Shown piece by piece: positions 9,093 to 16,631 of a stretch of 64,000 nucleotides of DNA. A program made the translations under genes and the position numbers. The notes under the pieces were generated by a model. It was not told the origin of the DNA. It saw nothing but the letters and a program-made list of their open reading frames with translations, and searched no databases. The first letter of the stretch is position 1. Every line of letters starts with the position of its first letter. The DNA is from Mesobacillus harenae (lineage in GTDB: Bacteria > Bacillota > Bacilli > Bacillales > Cytobacillaceae), in NCBI RefSeq assembly GCF_013343715.1, contig NZ_JABUNR010000011.1, positions 94,505 through 158,504 on the forward strand, given 5' to 3'.

Positions 9093-9127
9093 AAAACCTT
9101 GTTCTTAATAACAAGGTTTTTGTTTGG
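9093..9127 (+). terminator. Rho-independent terminator of the tad operon
   Basis: AAAACCTTGTT pairs with AACAAGGTTTT around a short loop and runs into TTTTTGTTT. Confidence 0.85.
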
Positions 9128-9186
9128 TTGTCTTGTTCTTTATAAAACACATAAAAATCGATTAAAATGATATATATTACCAAAAC

Positions 9187-9264
9187 GTTCTCTTTAGTGA
9201 AAACAACCCCTTGTTTTATTCGTTATATAGGTTATACTAGATTTAACAATTCTATATAAAGAAC
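9187..9264 (+). promoter_or_regulatory. LPXTG gene promoter flanked by GTTC-N8-GAAC dyads
   Basis: Promoter TTGTTT (9211-9216), 16 bp, TATACT (9233-9238). A dyad GTTC-N8-GAAA lies at 9187-9202 just upstream of -35, and ATTC-N8-GAAC lies at 9249-9264 just after the start point. A further half site (GTTC) is at 9135. Motif and placement match the pilin promoter at 1723-1779. Confidence 0.5.
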
Positions 9265-9278
9265 AAAAGGAGGTTATT

Positions 9279-10571
9279 ATGAGAACGATTACTTACAGTA
9301 AAAGGAGAAAGGTCAGAAAGAAAAGGTTCCATCTGTTTTCAGGTATGACTCTATTATTTCTGGTCTTCTCTCATGTTTTCGGTCCCGCGAATATAGTAAA
9401 GGCAGAGGGATCGGAGTGGGATAAGAGTGGTCTAAAGTTTATTAACCAGTTTAATAATGGTGATGGGAGTATCAGTGCCATTGTCCAAAATGATGGTGAC
9501 GCTGCTATGGAAGGAGAAGCAGACTATCTAGTATATTGGTCCGAAACAGGGAATCCAAAACAGGGACAAGCTGTTGATGGATCAGCGGGAAAGATTGAGC
9601 CTCTTCAGCCAGGTGCAATTTTTACGCTAAAGTTCACCCCGAAAAAATCAGGTAACTACAAATTCAAGGCATATCAAAGGTCTGGCCATGAAGGAACCGG
9701 CGAGCTTTGGAGCGAAACTATTGAATTTACTCTATCTGATCCTGAAACTCCGACTGATCCAGAGGAACCAACTGACCCAGAGGAACCAACTGATCCAGAA
9801 GCACCAACTGATCCAGAGGAACCAACTAATCCTGAGGAACCAACTGATCCAGAGGAACCAACTGATCCAGAGGAACCAACTGATCCAGAGGAACCAACTG
9901 ATCCAGAGGAACCAACGGACCCAGAAGACCCAACAGACCCAGAAGAACCAACAGACCCAGAAGAACCAACAGAGCCAGAGGAACCAACGGACCCAGAGGA
10001 ACCAACAGACCCAGAAGACCCAACTAACCCAGAGAATCCAACCGATCCAAAAGATCCGACGAATCCAGAGAATCCAACCGATCCAGAAGACCCAACTAAC
10101 CCAGAGAATCCAACCGACCCAGAAGATCCGACGAATCCAGAGAATCCAACAGACCCAGAAGACCCAACCAATCCAGAGAATCCAACAACCCCAGAAAACC
10201 CAACTGATCCAGAAGATCCGACCGGCCCAGAGAATCCAACAACCCCAGAAAATCCAACTGATCCAGAAGATCCGACAAACCCAGAGAATCCAACAACCCC
10301 AGTAAAACCAACTAAGCCAGAAGATCCAACTAATCCGAGTGGACCGATCGAGCCAACAAATCCTAAAGACCCAGCCAAACCTAATCCTGAAAAAACGCCT
10401 GTTGTAAAGCCTGTGGTTAAACCAGCTGTGAAGGTTACGCCTGCCGCCAAGACCCTGCCTGAAACAGGTGAAGCAGATCCATCAATCTTTTACACAGCAG
10501 GCCTTATGACAATTGTAGCTGGAATGATTCTATTAGGGATCCAGAGAAATAGACGGAGAGTTAATCATTAG
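9279..10571 (+). CDS. LPXTG-anchored surface protein with TapA-like head and Pro/Thr/Asp/Glu repeat stalk
   Basis: A 430-residue secreted protein. The N-terminus is basic (KRRKVRKKR) and followed by a hydrophobic signal segment ending near residue 43 (VKAEG). Residues about 44-150 form a small domain ending in SGNYKFKAYQRSGHEGTGELWS. From memory this resembles the C-terminal part of the TapA/YqxM biofilm fibre-anchoring domain of Bacillus. Residues about 157-350 are tandem PTDPEE-type repeats, a likely wall-spanning stalk. The C-terminus has LPETGE at about residue 393, a hydrophobic helix and RNRRR, a standard sortase sorting signal. The sortase gene follows. RBS AAAGGAGG precedes ATG 9279. 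Confidence 0.88.
   Translation: MRTITYSKRRKVRKKRFHLFSGMTLLFLVFSHVFGPANIVKAEGSEWDKSGLKFINQFNNGDGSISAIVQNDGDAAMEGEADYLVYWSETGNPKQGQAVDGSAGKIEPLQPGAIFTLKFTPKKSGNYKFKAYQRSGHEGTGELWSETIEFTLSDPETPTDPEEPTDPEEPTDPEAPTDPEEPTNPEEPTDPEEPTDPEEPTDPEEPTDPEEPTDPEDPTDPEEPTDPEEPTEPEEPTDPEEPTDPEDPTNPENPTDPKDPTNPENPTDPEDPTNPENPTDPEDPTNPENPTDPEDPTNPENPTTPENPTDPEDPTGPENPTTPENPTDPEDPTNPENPTTPVKPTKPEDPTNPSGPIEPTNPKDPAKPNPEKTPVVKPVVKPAVKVTPAAKTLPETGEADPSIFYTAGLMTIVAGMILLGIQRNRRRVNH
9748..10340 (+). repeat. Tandem coding repeat (18-bp units) encoding the PTDPEE stalk
   Basis: About 30 six-residue units of the type P-T-[DN]-P-E-[EDN]. The first half is a near-identical ACTGATCCAGAGGAACCA array. The second half shifts to a 36-bp higher-order unit alternating PTNPEN and PTDPED. 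Blocks with the same synonymous codons indicate expansion by slippage or unequal recombination, so the length is probably strain-variable. The reverse strand has a spurious long ORF here. Confidence 0.9.
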
Positions 10572-10597
10572 GGGGAGATGCTCTCCCTCTTTTTTTT
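10572..10597 (+). terminator. Terminator/attenuator between LPXTG gene and sortase
   Basis: GGGAGA (10573-10578) pairs with TCTCCC (10582-10587), followed by TCT and a T-run. The sortase RBS follows directly, so read-through would express the sortase at a lower level. Confidence 0.7.
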
Positions 10598-10612
10598 AGG
10601 AGAGGATTTTAT

Positions 10613-11236
10613 ATGAAAGCTATTGCTTTGTCTTTGTTGTTGATTGGAAGCGGAATTATGCTTTATCCAACAATAAGCGATTATTATGGTGCAAACCAGC
10701 AAAAACAATTGCTAGATTCATTTAAGGCACATGCACAAAATGATCAGGAAAATGTAAAACGAGAGTACAGTCAGTTAAATAGAACATTTAATGGGCAAAC
10801 TTCTAATGAGATTCAGGACGTAACGACGTCATCTGCAATAGGAATTATTGAAATAGATAAAATTGATTTGCAGGTTCCGATTGTGGAGGGGGTTACCCAG
10901 TCTGATCTTAAATTTGCTGCAGGATATATGCCCGGAACTTCCAAAATAGGGGAACAAGGCAATGCAGCGATTGCGGCACATAGAAGTTTTACCTATGGCG
11001 AATTATTTAACCGCTTAGATGAGCTCGGTCCAGATGATCACATCTCCATCTCTTTACCATCAAAAGACCTTACATACAAGGTGACAGATAAATTCCTCGT
11101 AAAGCCTGAAGACCTCTCAGTTTTAGCTCCAGAACAAAATGAATCAGTGATTACACTAATAACATGTCATCCCATGAAGAACCCCACACATAGATTAATT
11201 GTAAAGGCAGTCCTTGATAAACAGCAGAATTCTTAA
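10613..11236 (+). CDS. Class D sortase
   Basis: A 207-residue transpeptidase with an N-terminal signal anchor and a sortase domain: AIGIIEIDKIDLQVPIVEG, catalytic His in AIAAHRSF (near residue 122), catalytic Cys in LITCHP (near 184) and Arg in HRLIVKA (near 193). Size and motifs fit class D sortases of Bacillaceae. It lies 41 bases after the LPETG protein gene and is most likely its dedicated wall-anchoring enzyme. RBS AGGAGAGG lies 7 bases before ATG. Confidence 0.9.
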   Translation: MKAIALSLLLIGSGIMLYPTISDYYGANQQKQLLDSFKAHAQNDQENVKREYSQLNRTFNGQTSNEIQDVTTSSAIGIIEIDKIDLQVPIVEGVTQSDLKFAAGYMPGTSKIGEQGNAAIAAHRSFTYGELFNRLDELGPDDHISISLPSKDLTYKVTDKFLVKPEDLSVLAPEQNESVITLITCHPMKNPTHRLIVKAVLDKQQNS

Positions 11237-11332
11237 GTCAAACCGAATGAACAACATGTTTAGAAAAATGGCCTAATGTAAATGAAGTAAAAGAGGAGAA
11301 AACCTGAATCAATAAATTTTAAGGAGAAGCTT

Positions 11333-11626
11333 ATGATCTTTCTGTTCCATTATTTATCGACCTTAAACATTGTGGATGCTGTTCTCACCTTTGTCGGTTT
11401 GGAGAACGCTTTGATTGAAGAAGCCAACCCTTTAATGAGCCAGATCTATAGCGAACACCCTTTTCTCTTTATTTTTGTAAAGCTGTCTCTTTCGTTTTTA
11501 TTGTATTTGTTTATTATCTATAAAAAAGTGCCCAATTCCAAAGTAACAAAAGGATTGACAGTCATAGCCTCTGTTTTTTACACTATTACCTTCATTGTTC
11601 ACTGTATATGGATCACATTGCTATAA
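11333..11626 (+). CDS. DUF5658-like small membrane protein
   Basis: A 97-residue protein with three predicted membrane helices. The pattern LNIVDAVLTFVGLENALIEEANPLM resembles DUF5658 proteins (conserved D in the first helix and E-NP-M after it). Start ATG follows AAGGAG. Function is unknown. It may be co-transcribed with the sortase gene about 100 bases upstream. Confidence 0.65.
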   Translation: MIFLFHYLSTLNIVDAVLTFVGLENALIEEANPLMSQIYSEHPFLFIFVKLSLSFLLYLFIIYKKVPNSKVTKGLTVIASVFYTITFIVHCIWITLL

Positions 11627-11632
11627 TATAAG

Positions 11633-11662
11633 CTAAGCCGCTTTCCAGGAGAGGCGGCCTTA
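11633..11662 (+). terminator. Weak hairpin terminator
   Basis: CTAAG-CCGC pairs with GCGG-CTTAG with a bulge. There is no clear T-run after it. Confidence 0.35.
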
Positions 11663-11810
11663 GTATTGAAAGAACGTATATTGTGATATAAAACGTAGAT
11701 TTGAATTAAACAAAACTTAGCCCAGCCTTCAATCTTACCGCCTCGATGACCGTCCCAACGGACTTGTTAAAAATAAAAATACAATTTTCAGTATTTTCAC
11801 AATAAATGTG

Positions 11811-11863
11811 TTGCAAACTCGATATGAAAACGATATTATAATAGTACCGATACGTACTAGTAC
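11811..11863 (+). promoter_or_regulatory. Promoter and operator of the TetR gene (autoregulation)
   Basis: TTGCAA (11811-11816), 17 bp, TATTAT (11834-11839), followed by the partial palindrome GTACCGATACGTACTAGTAC at 11844-11863, over the expected start point. The same site, differing at two positions, lies before the acyl-CoA dehydrogenase gene at 12588. Confidence 0.65.
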
Positions 11864-11876
11864 AACGGTGGAATGG

Positions 11877-12476
11877 ATGATCAGCATGTTGTTTGTAACG
11901 GAAATGCCCACTGAAGCGCGGGAAAAAATGTTTTTTGCAGGTCTGGACTTGTTCACAACGAAGGGCTTTAAGGAAACAAGTATCTTAGAGATCGTCGAAT
12001 CAGCACGAGTCTCGAAATCAACATTTTATCAGTTTTTTTCTGGGAAAGAGGATTTGTTAACATCGCTGTGCCAGCGGCTGGCTGATGAGATTTATAATGA
12101 GGTTAAAGCTGCAGTTGATTCAGAGGAAACAGTGAATAGCAAGGCGCTCAAAGGAATTCGCCGCTATATCGAGATTTGTTTTTCTGAAAAGGAGACTGCC
12201 CGGCTGCTGCTAATCGTATCAGCGGGTGTTAGTCCAGATATGGAAAAGATCAGGCTTGAAGTTTATGAACGCTTTGCGGCAATGGTTTTTCATGCAGTGC
12301 AGCTTCCGGAAACCGTGACAGAAAGGCAAATTAAGTCTGCTTCATTAGCGATGGTTGGTGCAATCAACCAGGTGGTAATTCACAGCCTAGTTGACAATGG
12401 CGAACAGGATATTGATGAGCTGGCTGAACTCTTAACAAGAATTGTCATGAGCGGGTTTATTAGTCTAGCCTATTAA
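11877..12476 (+). CDS. TetR/AcrR family transcriptional regulator of the fatty-acid cluster
   Basis: A roughly 199-residue repressor with the N-terminal TetR helix-turn-helix: FTTKGFKETSILEIVESARVSKSTFYQFFSGKEDLL. The C-terminal ligand domain is unassigned but probably binds acyl-CoA, given the neighbours. The start is chosen at ATG 11877, with later in-frame ATGs at 11886 and 11904 possible. The open frame upstream from 11808 runs through the promoter and operator and is unlikely to be translated. Matching operators before this gene and before the acyl-CoA dehydrogenase suggest autoregulation and local control of beta-oxidation. Confidence 0.85.
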   Translation: MISMLFVTEMPTEAREKMFFAGLDLFTTKGFKETSILEIVESARVSKSTFYQFFSGKEDLLTSLCQRLADEIYNEVKAAVDSEETVNSKALKGIRRYIEICFSEKETARLLLIVSAGVSPDMEKIRLEVYERFAAMVFHAVQLPETVTERQIKSASLAMVGAINQVVIHSLVDNGEQDIDELAELLTRIVMSGFISLAY

Positions 12477-12587
12477 TCTTTGAAATTTAAAGGGGGTGAG
12501 GAACCGGTTAAGGATACTGGCTAATAGACTATGCTTTTCAATAGAGTTCCTATAAATTGATGTAATTAAGTTCATTATGTTTAGATA

Positions 12588-12607
12588 GTACCAATACGTA
12601 CTGGTAC
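12588..12607. promoter_or_regulatory. TetR-type operator before acyl-CoA dehydrogenase gene
   Basis: GTACCAATACGTACTGGTAC is almost a perfect palindrome and matches the site at 11844-11863 in 18 of 20 positions. Confidence 0.7.
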
Positions 12608-12640
12608 AAAAAATAAAAGACCATGCAAAGGAGGAAGATT

Positions 12641-13807
12641 ATGCTAGAACAGGCATCCAAACAGGGTTTAAGCTTCCAGCTATCAGAAGAGCAGGAGGAT
12701 ATCCGCAAATGGGCAAGAGGATTTGCGGAGAAGGAAATTCGTCCAGTAGCCCCTGAATTTGATGAACGAGAAGAATTTCCAATGGAGGTTCTAAAAAAAG
12801 CTGCAGCTGTCGGCCTGACAAATTATCCAGTTCCAGAAGAATATGGCGGAGGCGGTTTGACGAATGTCATGTCTGCTTGCTTAATCATGGAGGAGCTGTA
12901 TTGGGGCTGTGCTGGAATTGCGACGAGCCTTTCAGCAGCCGGCTTGGCGGGACTACCAATCTATTATATGGGATCTGAGGAACAAAAGAAGAAATGGATT
13001 CCATACCTTTGCGACCCGGAAAAACCGATGCTAGGGGCAATGGCTCTAACGGAACCCGGTGCAGGTTCTGATGTAAAAGCTCTTAAGACAAGAGCTGTAC
13101 GTGATGGCGATGAGTGGGTCCTGAATGGCCGAAAATGCTTTATCACTAATGGCGGGATTGCCGATCTTTATGTGGTATTTGCTAAGACTGATCCGGATGG
13201 CGGCTATCATGGAGTCTCAGCTTTTATCGTACCGGGTGATACGCCAGGATTATCTGCAGGTAAGAAAGAGCGCAAGATGGGTATTCGCGCTTCGCATACC
13301 GGAGATATCATTCTTGAGGATGTGCGCGTACCACATGAGAACATGCTTGGTCAGGAAAATATGGCCTTTTTCGGTGCAATGCAAATGCTTGAATATTCCC
13401 GTCCTGCTGTAGCAGCAGGGGCAGTTGGAGTGGCTAGAGCAGCATTTGAATATGCCCTTGATTATTCAAAGCAAAGGGTTCAGTTTGATCGGGCTATTTT
13501 TAAGAACCAGGAAATTGCTCACTTGCTGGCAGAAATGAAAATGAAAATTGATGCAGCACGTTTGTTAACTTGGAGAGCAGCAGAGCTTGCTGATCGGGGA
13601 GAATCGTGTGCAGTCGAAGGAAGTGTAGCGAAAGCATTCGCTGCTGAAACAGCGATGTGGGTTACAACCAATGCGGTTCAGATCCTTGGCGGCTATGGGT
13701 ATATGCGTGACTTCCCTGTTGAAAAATGGATGAGGGATGCAAAAATTCTCTCAATTTATGAAGGAACGACTCAAATTCAGAAAAAGGTAATTGCGGCAGG
13801 GTTGTAA
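12641..13807 (+). CDS. Acyl-CoA dehydrogenase
   Basis: A 388-residue FAD flavoprotein catalysing the first step of beta-oxidation. It has the N-terminal helical domain, the family motifs ALTEPGAGSD and FITNGG, the middle beta domain, and the C-terminal QILGGYGYMRDFPVEKWMRDAKI with IYEGTTQIQ, whose Glu is the usual catalytic base of short/medium-chain enzymes. ATG 12641 is used because AAAGGAGG ends 6 bases upstream. The earlier in-frame ATG at 12623 overlaps that RBS. It is under the TetR operator at 12588. Confidence 0.93.
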   Translation: MLEQASKQGLSFQLSEEQEDIRKWARGFAEKEIRPVAPEFDEREEFPMEVLKKAAAVGLTNYPVPEEYGGGGLTNVMSACLIMEELYWGCAGIATSLSAAGLAGLPIYYMGSEEQKKKWIPYLCDPEKPMLGAMALTEPGAGSDVKALKTRAVRDGDEWVLNGRKCFITNGGIADLYVVFAKTDPDGGYHGVSAFIVPGDTPGLSAGKKERKMGIRASHTGDIILEDVRVPHENMLGQENMAFFGAMQMLEYSRPAVAAGAVGVARAAFEYALDYSKQRVQFDRAIFKNQEIAHLLAEMKMKIDAARLLTWRAAELADRGESCAVEGSVAKAFAAETAMWVTTNAVQILGGYGYMRDFPVEKWMRDAKILSIYEGTTQIQKKVIAAGL

Positions 13808-13894
13808 ATAAGTAATTGTAATTATTGGGAAAGTTCTTTATGATAAAATTGTAATTAAAATTTTTATAATATTCAAACTATAGGAGGAAATGAC

Positions 13895-14260
13895 ATGTCA
13901 CAAACATTTAAAGAAAAACCATTAAAGGAAGTTTTTGCAGAAATTGAAAAGGCATTAAACTCAAACCCGGCCCCTTATGAAGGCCAAAGTATCGTATATC
14001 AGTATGAATTATCTGGAAATGAAGAGGCAACTTACCAGCTTCACCTGAAGGATAACAAGGCCAGAGTTGTCGAAGGTACAGACGGAGAAGCCGACTGCAC
14101 ACTTAAACTGTCAGATAGTAACTTTAAAGATATGATTCTAGGAAATTTAAATGGAACGGCTGCTTTTATGACTGGAAAGCTGAAGATCCAGGGCAATATC
14201 GGGCTTGCTATGAAAATGGAAAGTATTTTGCGCCAGTACGATACCAGCCAGTACGCATAA
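13895..14260 (+). CDS. SCP2 sterol-carrier-like lipid-binding protein
   Basis: A 121-residue SCP2-domain protein: YQLHLKDNKARVVEG..ADCTLKLSDSNFKDMILGNLNG..FMTGKLKIQGNIGLAMKM. SCP2 proteins hold acyl chains or acyl-CoA in a hydrophobic pocket, and its place between beta-oxidation genes supports an acyl carrier role. RBS TAGGAGGAAATGAC precedes ATG. An AT-rich 87-bp gap upstream may carry its own promoter. Confidence 0.9.
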   Translation: MSQTFKEKPLKEVFAEIEKALNSNPAPYEGQSIVYQYELSGNEEATYQLHLKDNKARVVEGTDGEADCTLKLSDSNFKDMILGNLNGTAAFMTGKLKIQGNIGLAMKMESILRQYDTSQYA

Positions 14261-14330
14261 GCATAACTGCCTGGGAATGGTTCATTCTGCCTATGTTAGG
14301 CCTAGGTTGCGCAAATGTAATAAAATAACC

Positions 14331-14354
14331 GCCCAGTGTTTCCTGACACTGGGC
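14331..14354 (+). terminator. Hairpin after SCP2 gene
   Basis: GCCCAGTGT pairs perfectly with ACACTGGGC around TTCCTG. No T-run follows, so termination would be weak or factor-dependent. Confidence 0.45.
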
Positions 14355-14482
14355 CACCCTTTGAAGTGTTCCTAGGAGAAGCGTTCAGTATCCGCAAAGG
14401 CTATTACTCCGTCTTTTGCAAAGAGTCAGTTACAATCATCTAGACGTTTGTGCTTTTATTAAGAAGCGAAGCGTATATATTA

Positions 14483-14650
14483 CTAGACATCTATCTTTCT
14501 AACTTCAGCATCAATGCCCTCGAGATCTTTTTGGTCTGTTTCGGACTGAAAGGAAGCAATCAGCGCAACTGACACTTTCAGCATGGCGGTGTTGACCGAG
14601 GAGCTTGCACATTTCGCTAAGTCCTGCCTATTATCCCCACATAACTGCAC
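14483..14650 (-). pseudogene. Possible remnant or orphan small ORF (55 residues)
   Basis: On the minus strand a 55-codon frame from GTG 14650 to TAG 14483 has protein-like composition (DLAKCASSSVNTAMLKVSV, then an acidic, charged tail ETDQKDLEGIDAEVRKIDV). The segment MKSAVMWG is in another frame immediately upstream, so a frameshifted older gene is possible. There is no convincing RBS and I recognise no family. Confidence 0.2.
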
Positions 14651-14738
14651 TCTTCATGCGGGATACAGATTGGCCCATCACGGCTAAAAACAAACCTATA
14701 TACAGTAGTCTTATTACATTTATTAAAGGAGGAGTCCT

Positions 14739-16631
14739 ATGAAAGCGCTTAACCTGTTGGACAGTGTTTACCGGTCGGTTAAAAGATTTCCAGATAAAAA
14801 AGCCTTAATGTGGAAAGTTGACGGAAAATATCGAGGAATTACTTATGGGGACTTTTGGGCCGAGGTAAGAAACACGGCTGCAGGCCTCGCCTGCCTTGGA
14901 ATTGGAAACGATGATAAGGTAGCGATACTGTCTGAGAATAATCCAAAGTGGCCAATATCTGATGTAGCAATTTTAAGCCTTGGAGCAGTCTCTGTTCCGA
15001 TTTATCCAACCTTGCCGCCGGACCAGGTCGCACATGCACTTCGCAATGCTGACTGCAAAGCGGTTTTTGTTGAAAACGGTTTGCAGTATCAAAAAGTCCT
15101 CGAGTGCGGAGTCCAAGGCTTAGACATTATTGTCATGCAGCCAGGTGAAGCGCTAGATTTAACGAATAAGACTCTTTCCTTTTTTCAGTTAGTTCAAAAG
15201 GGAGCAGACAATCCCATCGTTGATTGGGAATCAATATGGGGAGCTATTGGCCGTGATCAGCTGGCGACAATCATTCATACATCAGGTACAAGTGGTGCCC
15301 CAAAAGGAGCAATGCTGACTCACGGGAATATTTTATCCAATATTGAGGGTGTCCAGTTCTGGTGCGTTGAAGCACGTCCTGAAGATGTGATGCTTTCCTT
15401 TTTACCGTTATCACACGTATTTGAACGAATGGCAGGCCAATTTACGCCGCTTTCTGTTGGAGCGACGATTGCCTATGCGGAGAGCATCGAAACGATTCCT
15501 CAAAACCTGCAGGAGGTAAAGCCGACTGTTATGACGACTGTTCCAAGATTGCTAGAGAAGGTCTATGCAAAGGTTCAGGAGCAAATTGAGGCAGGGACGC
15601 CACTGCGGAAGAAGATTTTTGCCTGGGCGGTTAAGGTAGGAATGGAACGGTACAATTATCTTGTTAATTCGCCTGTAGACCAATTAATTAATGGGCAAAT
15701 GCCAAAGGATCTTCAGCGAAAATGGAACCTCGCAAATCGTTTAGTTTACAAAAAGGTTAAAAGTAATCTTGGCGGAAGAATGCGCGGGTTAGTTTCTGGT
15801 GGAGCTGCGCTGAATCCTGAAATAGCCAGTTTCTTCTGGGCGATTGATGTTCCAGTTCTTGAAGGCTACGGCTTGACGGAAACTTCACCTGTAGTGGCGA
15901 CGAACCCGATGTCACGGGCCAAAATTGGCACGGTTGGAAAACCGCTCCCGAATTTAGACGTGAAGATTGCTGAAGATGGAGAAATTCTCGTTAAAGGTCC
16001 TAGCGTTATGGTGGGCTACTACAAAAATGAAGAGGCAACAGCTGAAGATATTATCGATGGCTGGTTCCATACCGGTGATATAGGGTCCTTTGATGATGAA
16101 GGCTTTTTAAGAATTGTGGATCGGAAGAAGCGCCTGCTGATCTTATCAACTGGTAAAAATGTTGCCCCGGCCCATATAGAAAATACGATTAACCAAAGTA
16201 TTTACATTGAAAATTCGCTCGTAGTAGGGCATGGCCGCAAGTATGTAATTGCCATTGTCATTCCTGATTTTGAAAACTTAAAGCCTTGGGCCTATAAAAA
16301 AGGTGTAAAAGCGAACAGCCAGCTTGATCTCGTCCAAAATGGAGAGGTTAAAAATCTTATTTCAAAGGAAGTTGAACGAATGGCGAGCAGGCTCGCGTCG
16401 TTTGAGCAGCCGAAAAAAATTATTGTCATTGGTGGAGAATGGACAGTGGATACCGGTGAGATTACACCATCATTAAAAGTCCGCTACAAACATATAGAAG
16501 AAAAATACAAGAAGCTGATCAACTATACGTATGAACAAGACGGTTCAATCCAAATTAGTGAAGCATTAGCAGAGGTTGCAGCCGGAAAAGCCAATGAGAG
16601 TGAGGATGATATTCGTGAGCTTACCACTTGA
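14739..16631 (+). CDS. AMP-forming long-chain acyl-CoA synthetase (FAA1-like)
   Basis: A 630-residue adenylate-forming enzyme that activates fatty acids with ATP and CoA. The P-loop IIHTSGTSGAPKGAM lies near residue 178, YGLTETSP near 375, GWFHTGDIG and DRKKRLLILSTGKNVAP near 445-475. The large size and internal insertions fit the FAA1/long-chain group rather than the short FadD type. RBS AAAGGAGGAGT precedes ATG. Its 3' end overlaps the SDR gene start by 17 bases, so the four genes ligase-SDR-thiolase-hydratase form one operon. Confidence 0.92.
   Translation: MKALNLLDSVYRSVKRFPDKKALMWKVDGKYRGITYGDFWAEVRNTAAGLACLGIGNDDKVAILSENNPKWPISDVAILSLGAVSVPIYPTLPPDQVAHALRNADCKAVFVENGLQYQKVLECGVQGLDIIVMQPGEALDLTNKTLSFFQLVQKGADNPIVDWESIWGAIGRDQLATIIHTSGTSGAPKGAMLTHGNILSNIEGVQFWCVEARPEDVMLSFLPLSHVFERMAGQFTPLSVGATIAYAESIETIPQNLQEVKPTVMTTVPRLLEKVYAKVQEQIEAGTPLRKKIFAWAVKVGMERYNYLVNSPVDQLINGQMPKDLQRKWNLANRLVYKKVKSNLGGRMRGLVSGGAALNPEIASFFWAIDVPVLEGYGLTETSPVVATNPMSRAKIGTVGKPLPNLDVKIAEDGEILVKGPSVMVGYYKNEEATAEDIIDGWFHTGDIGSFDDEGFLRIVDRKKRLLILSTGKNVAPAHIENTINQSIYIENSLVVGHGRKYVIAIVIPDFENLKPWAYKKGVKANSQLDLVQNGEVKNLISKEVERMASRLASFEQPKKIIVIGGEWTVDTGEITPSLKVRYKHIEEKYKKLINYTYEQDGSIQISEALAEVAAGKANESEDDIRELTT

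Larger units (their letters stand above)
14261..14738. other. 478-bp gap inside the beta-oxidation cluster
   Basis: Holds the hairpin at 14331-14354 and a possible minus-strand coding remnant at 14483-14650. I see no TetR operator and no clear sigma-A promoter here. The gap suggests that the ligase gene at 14739 is a separate transcription unit. Confidence 0.5.

Noticed and set aside
9748..10340. CRISPR-like array.
   Set aside because: Units are 18 or 36 bp, contiguous without unique spacers, and in frame with an LPXTG protein.
9674..10450. Long minus-strand ORF (about 258 codons) rich in Gly, Ser and Val.
   Set aside because: It is the reverse complement of the PTDPEE repeat array; such frames stay open automatically because of the repeat composition.
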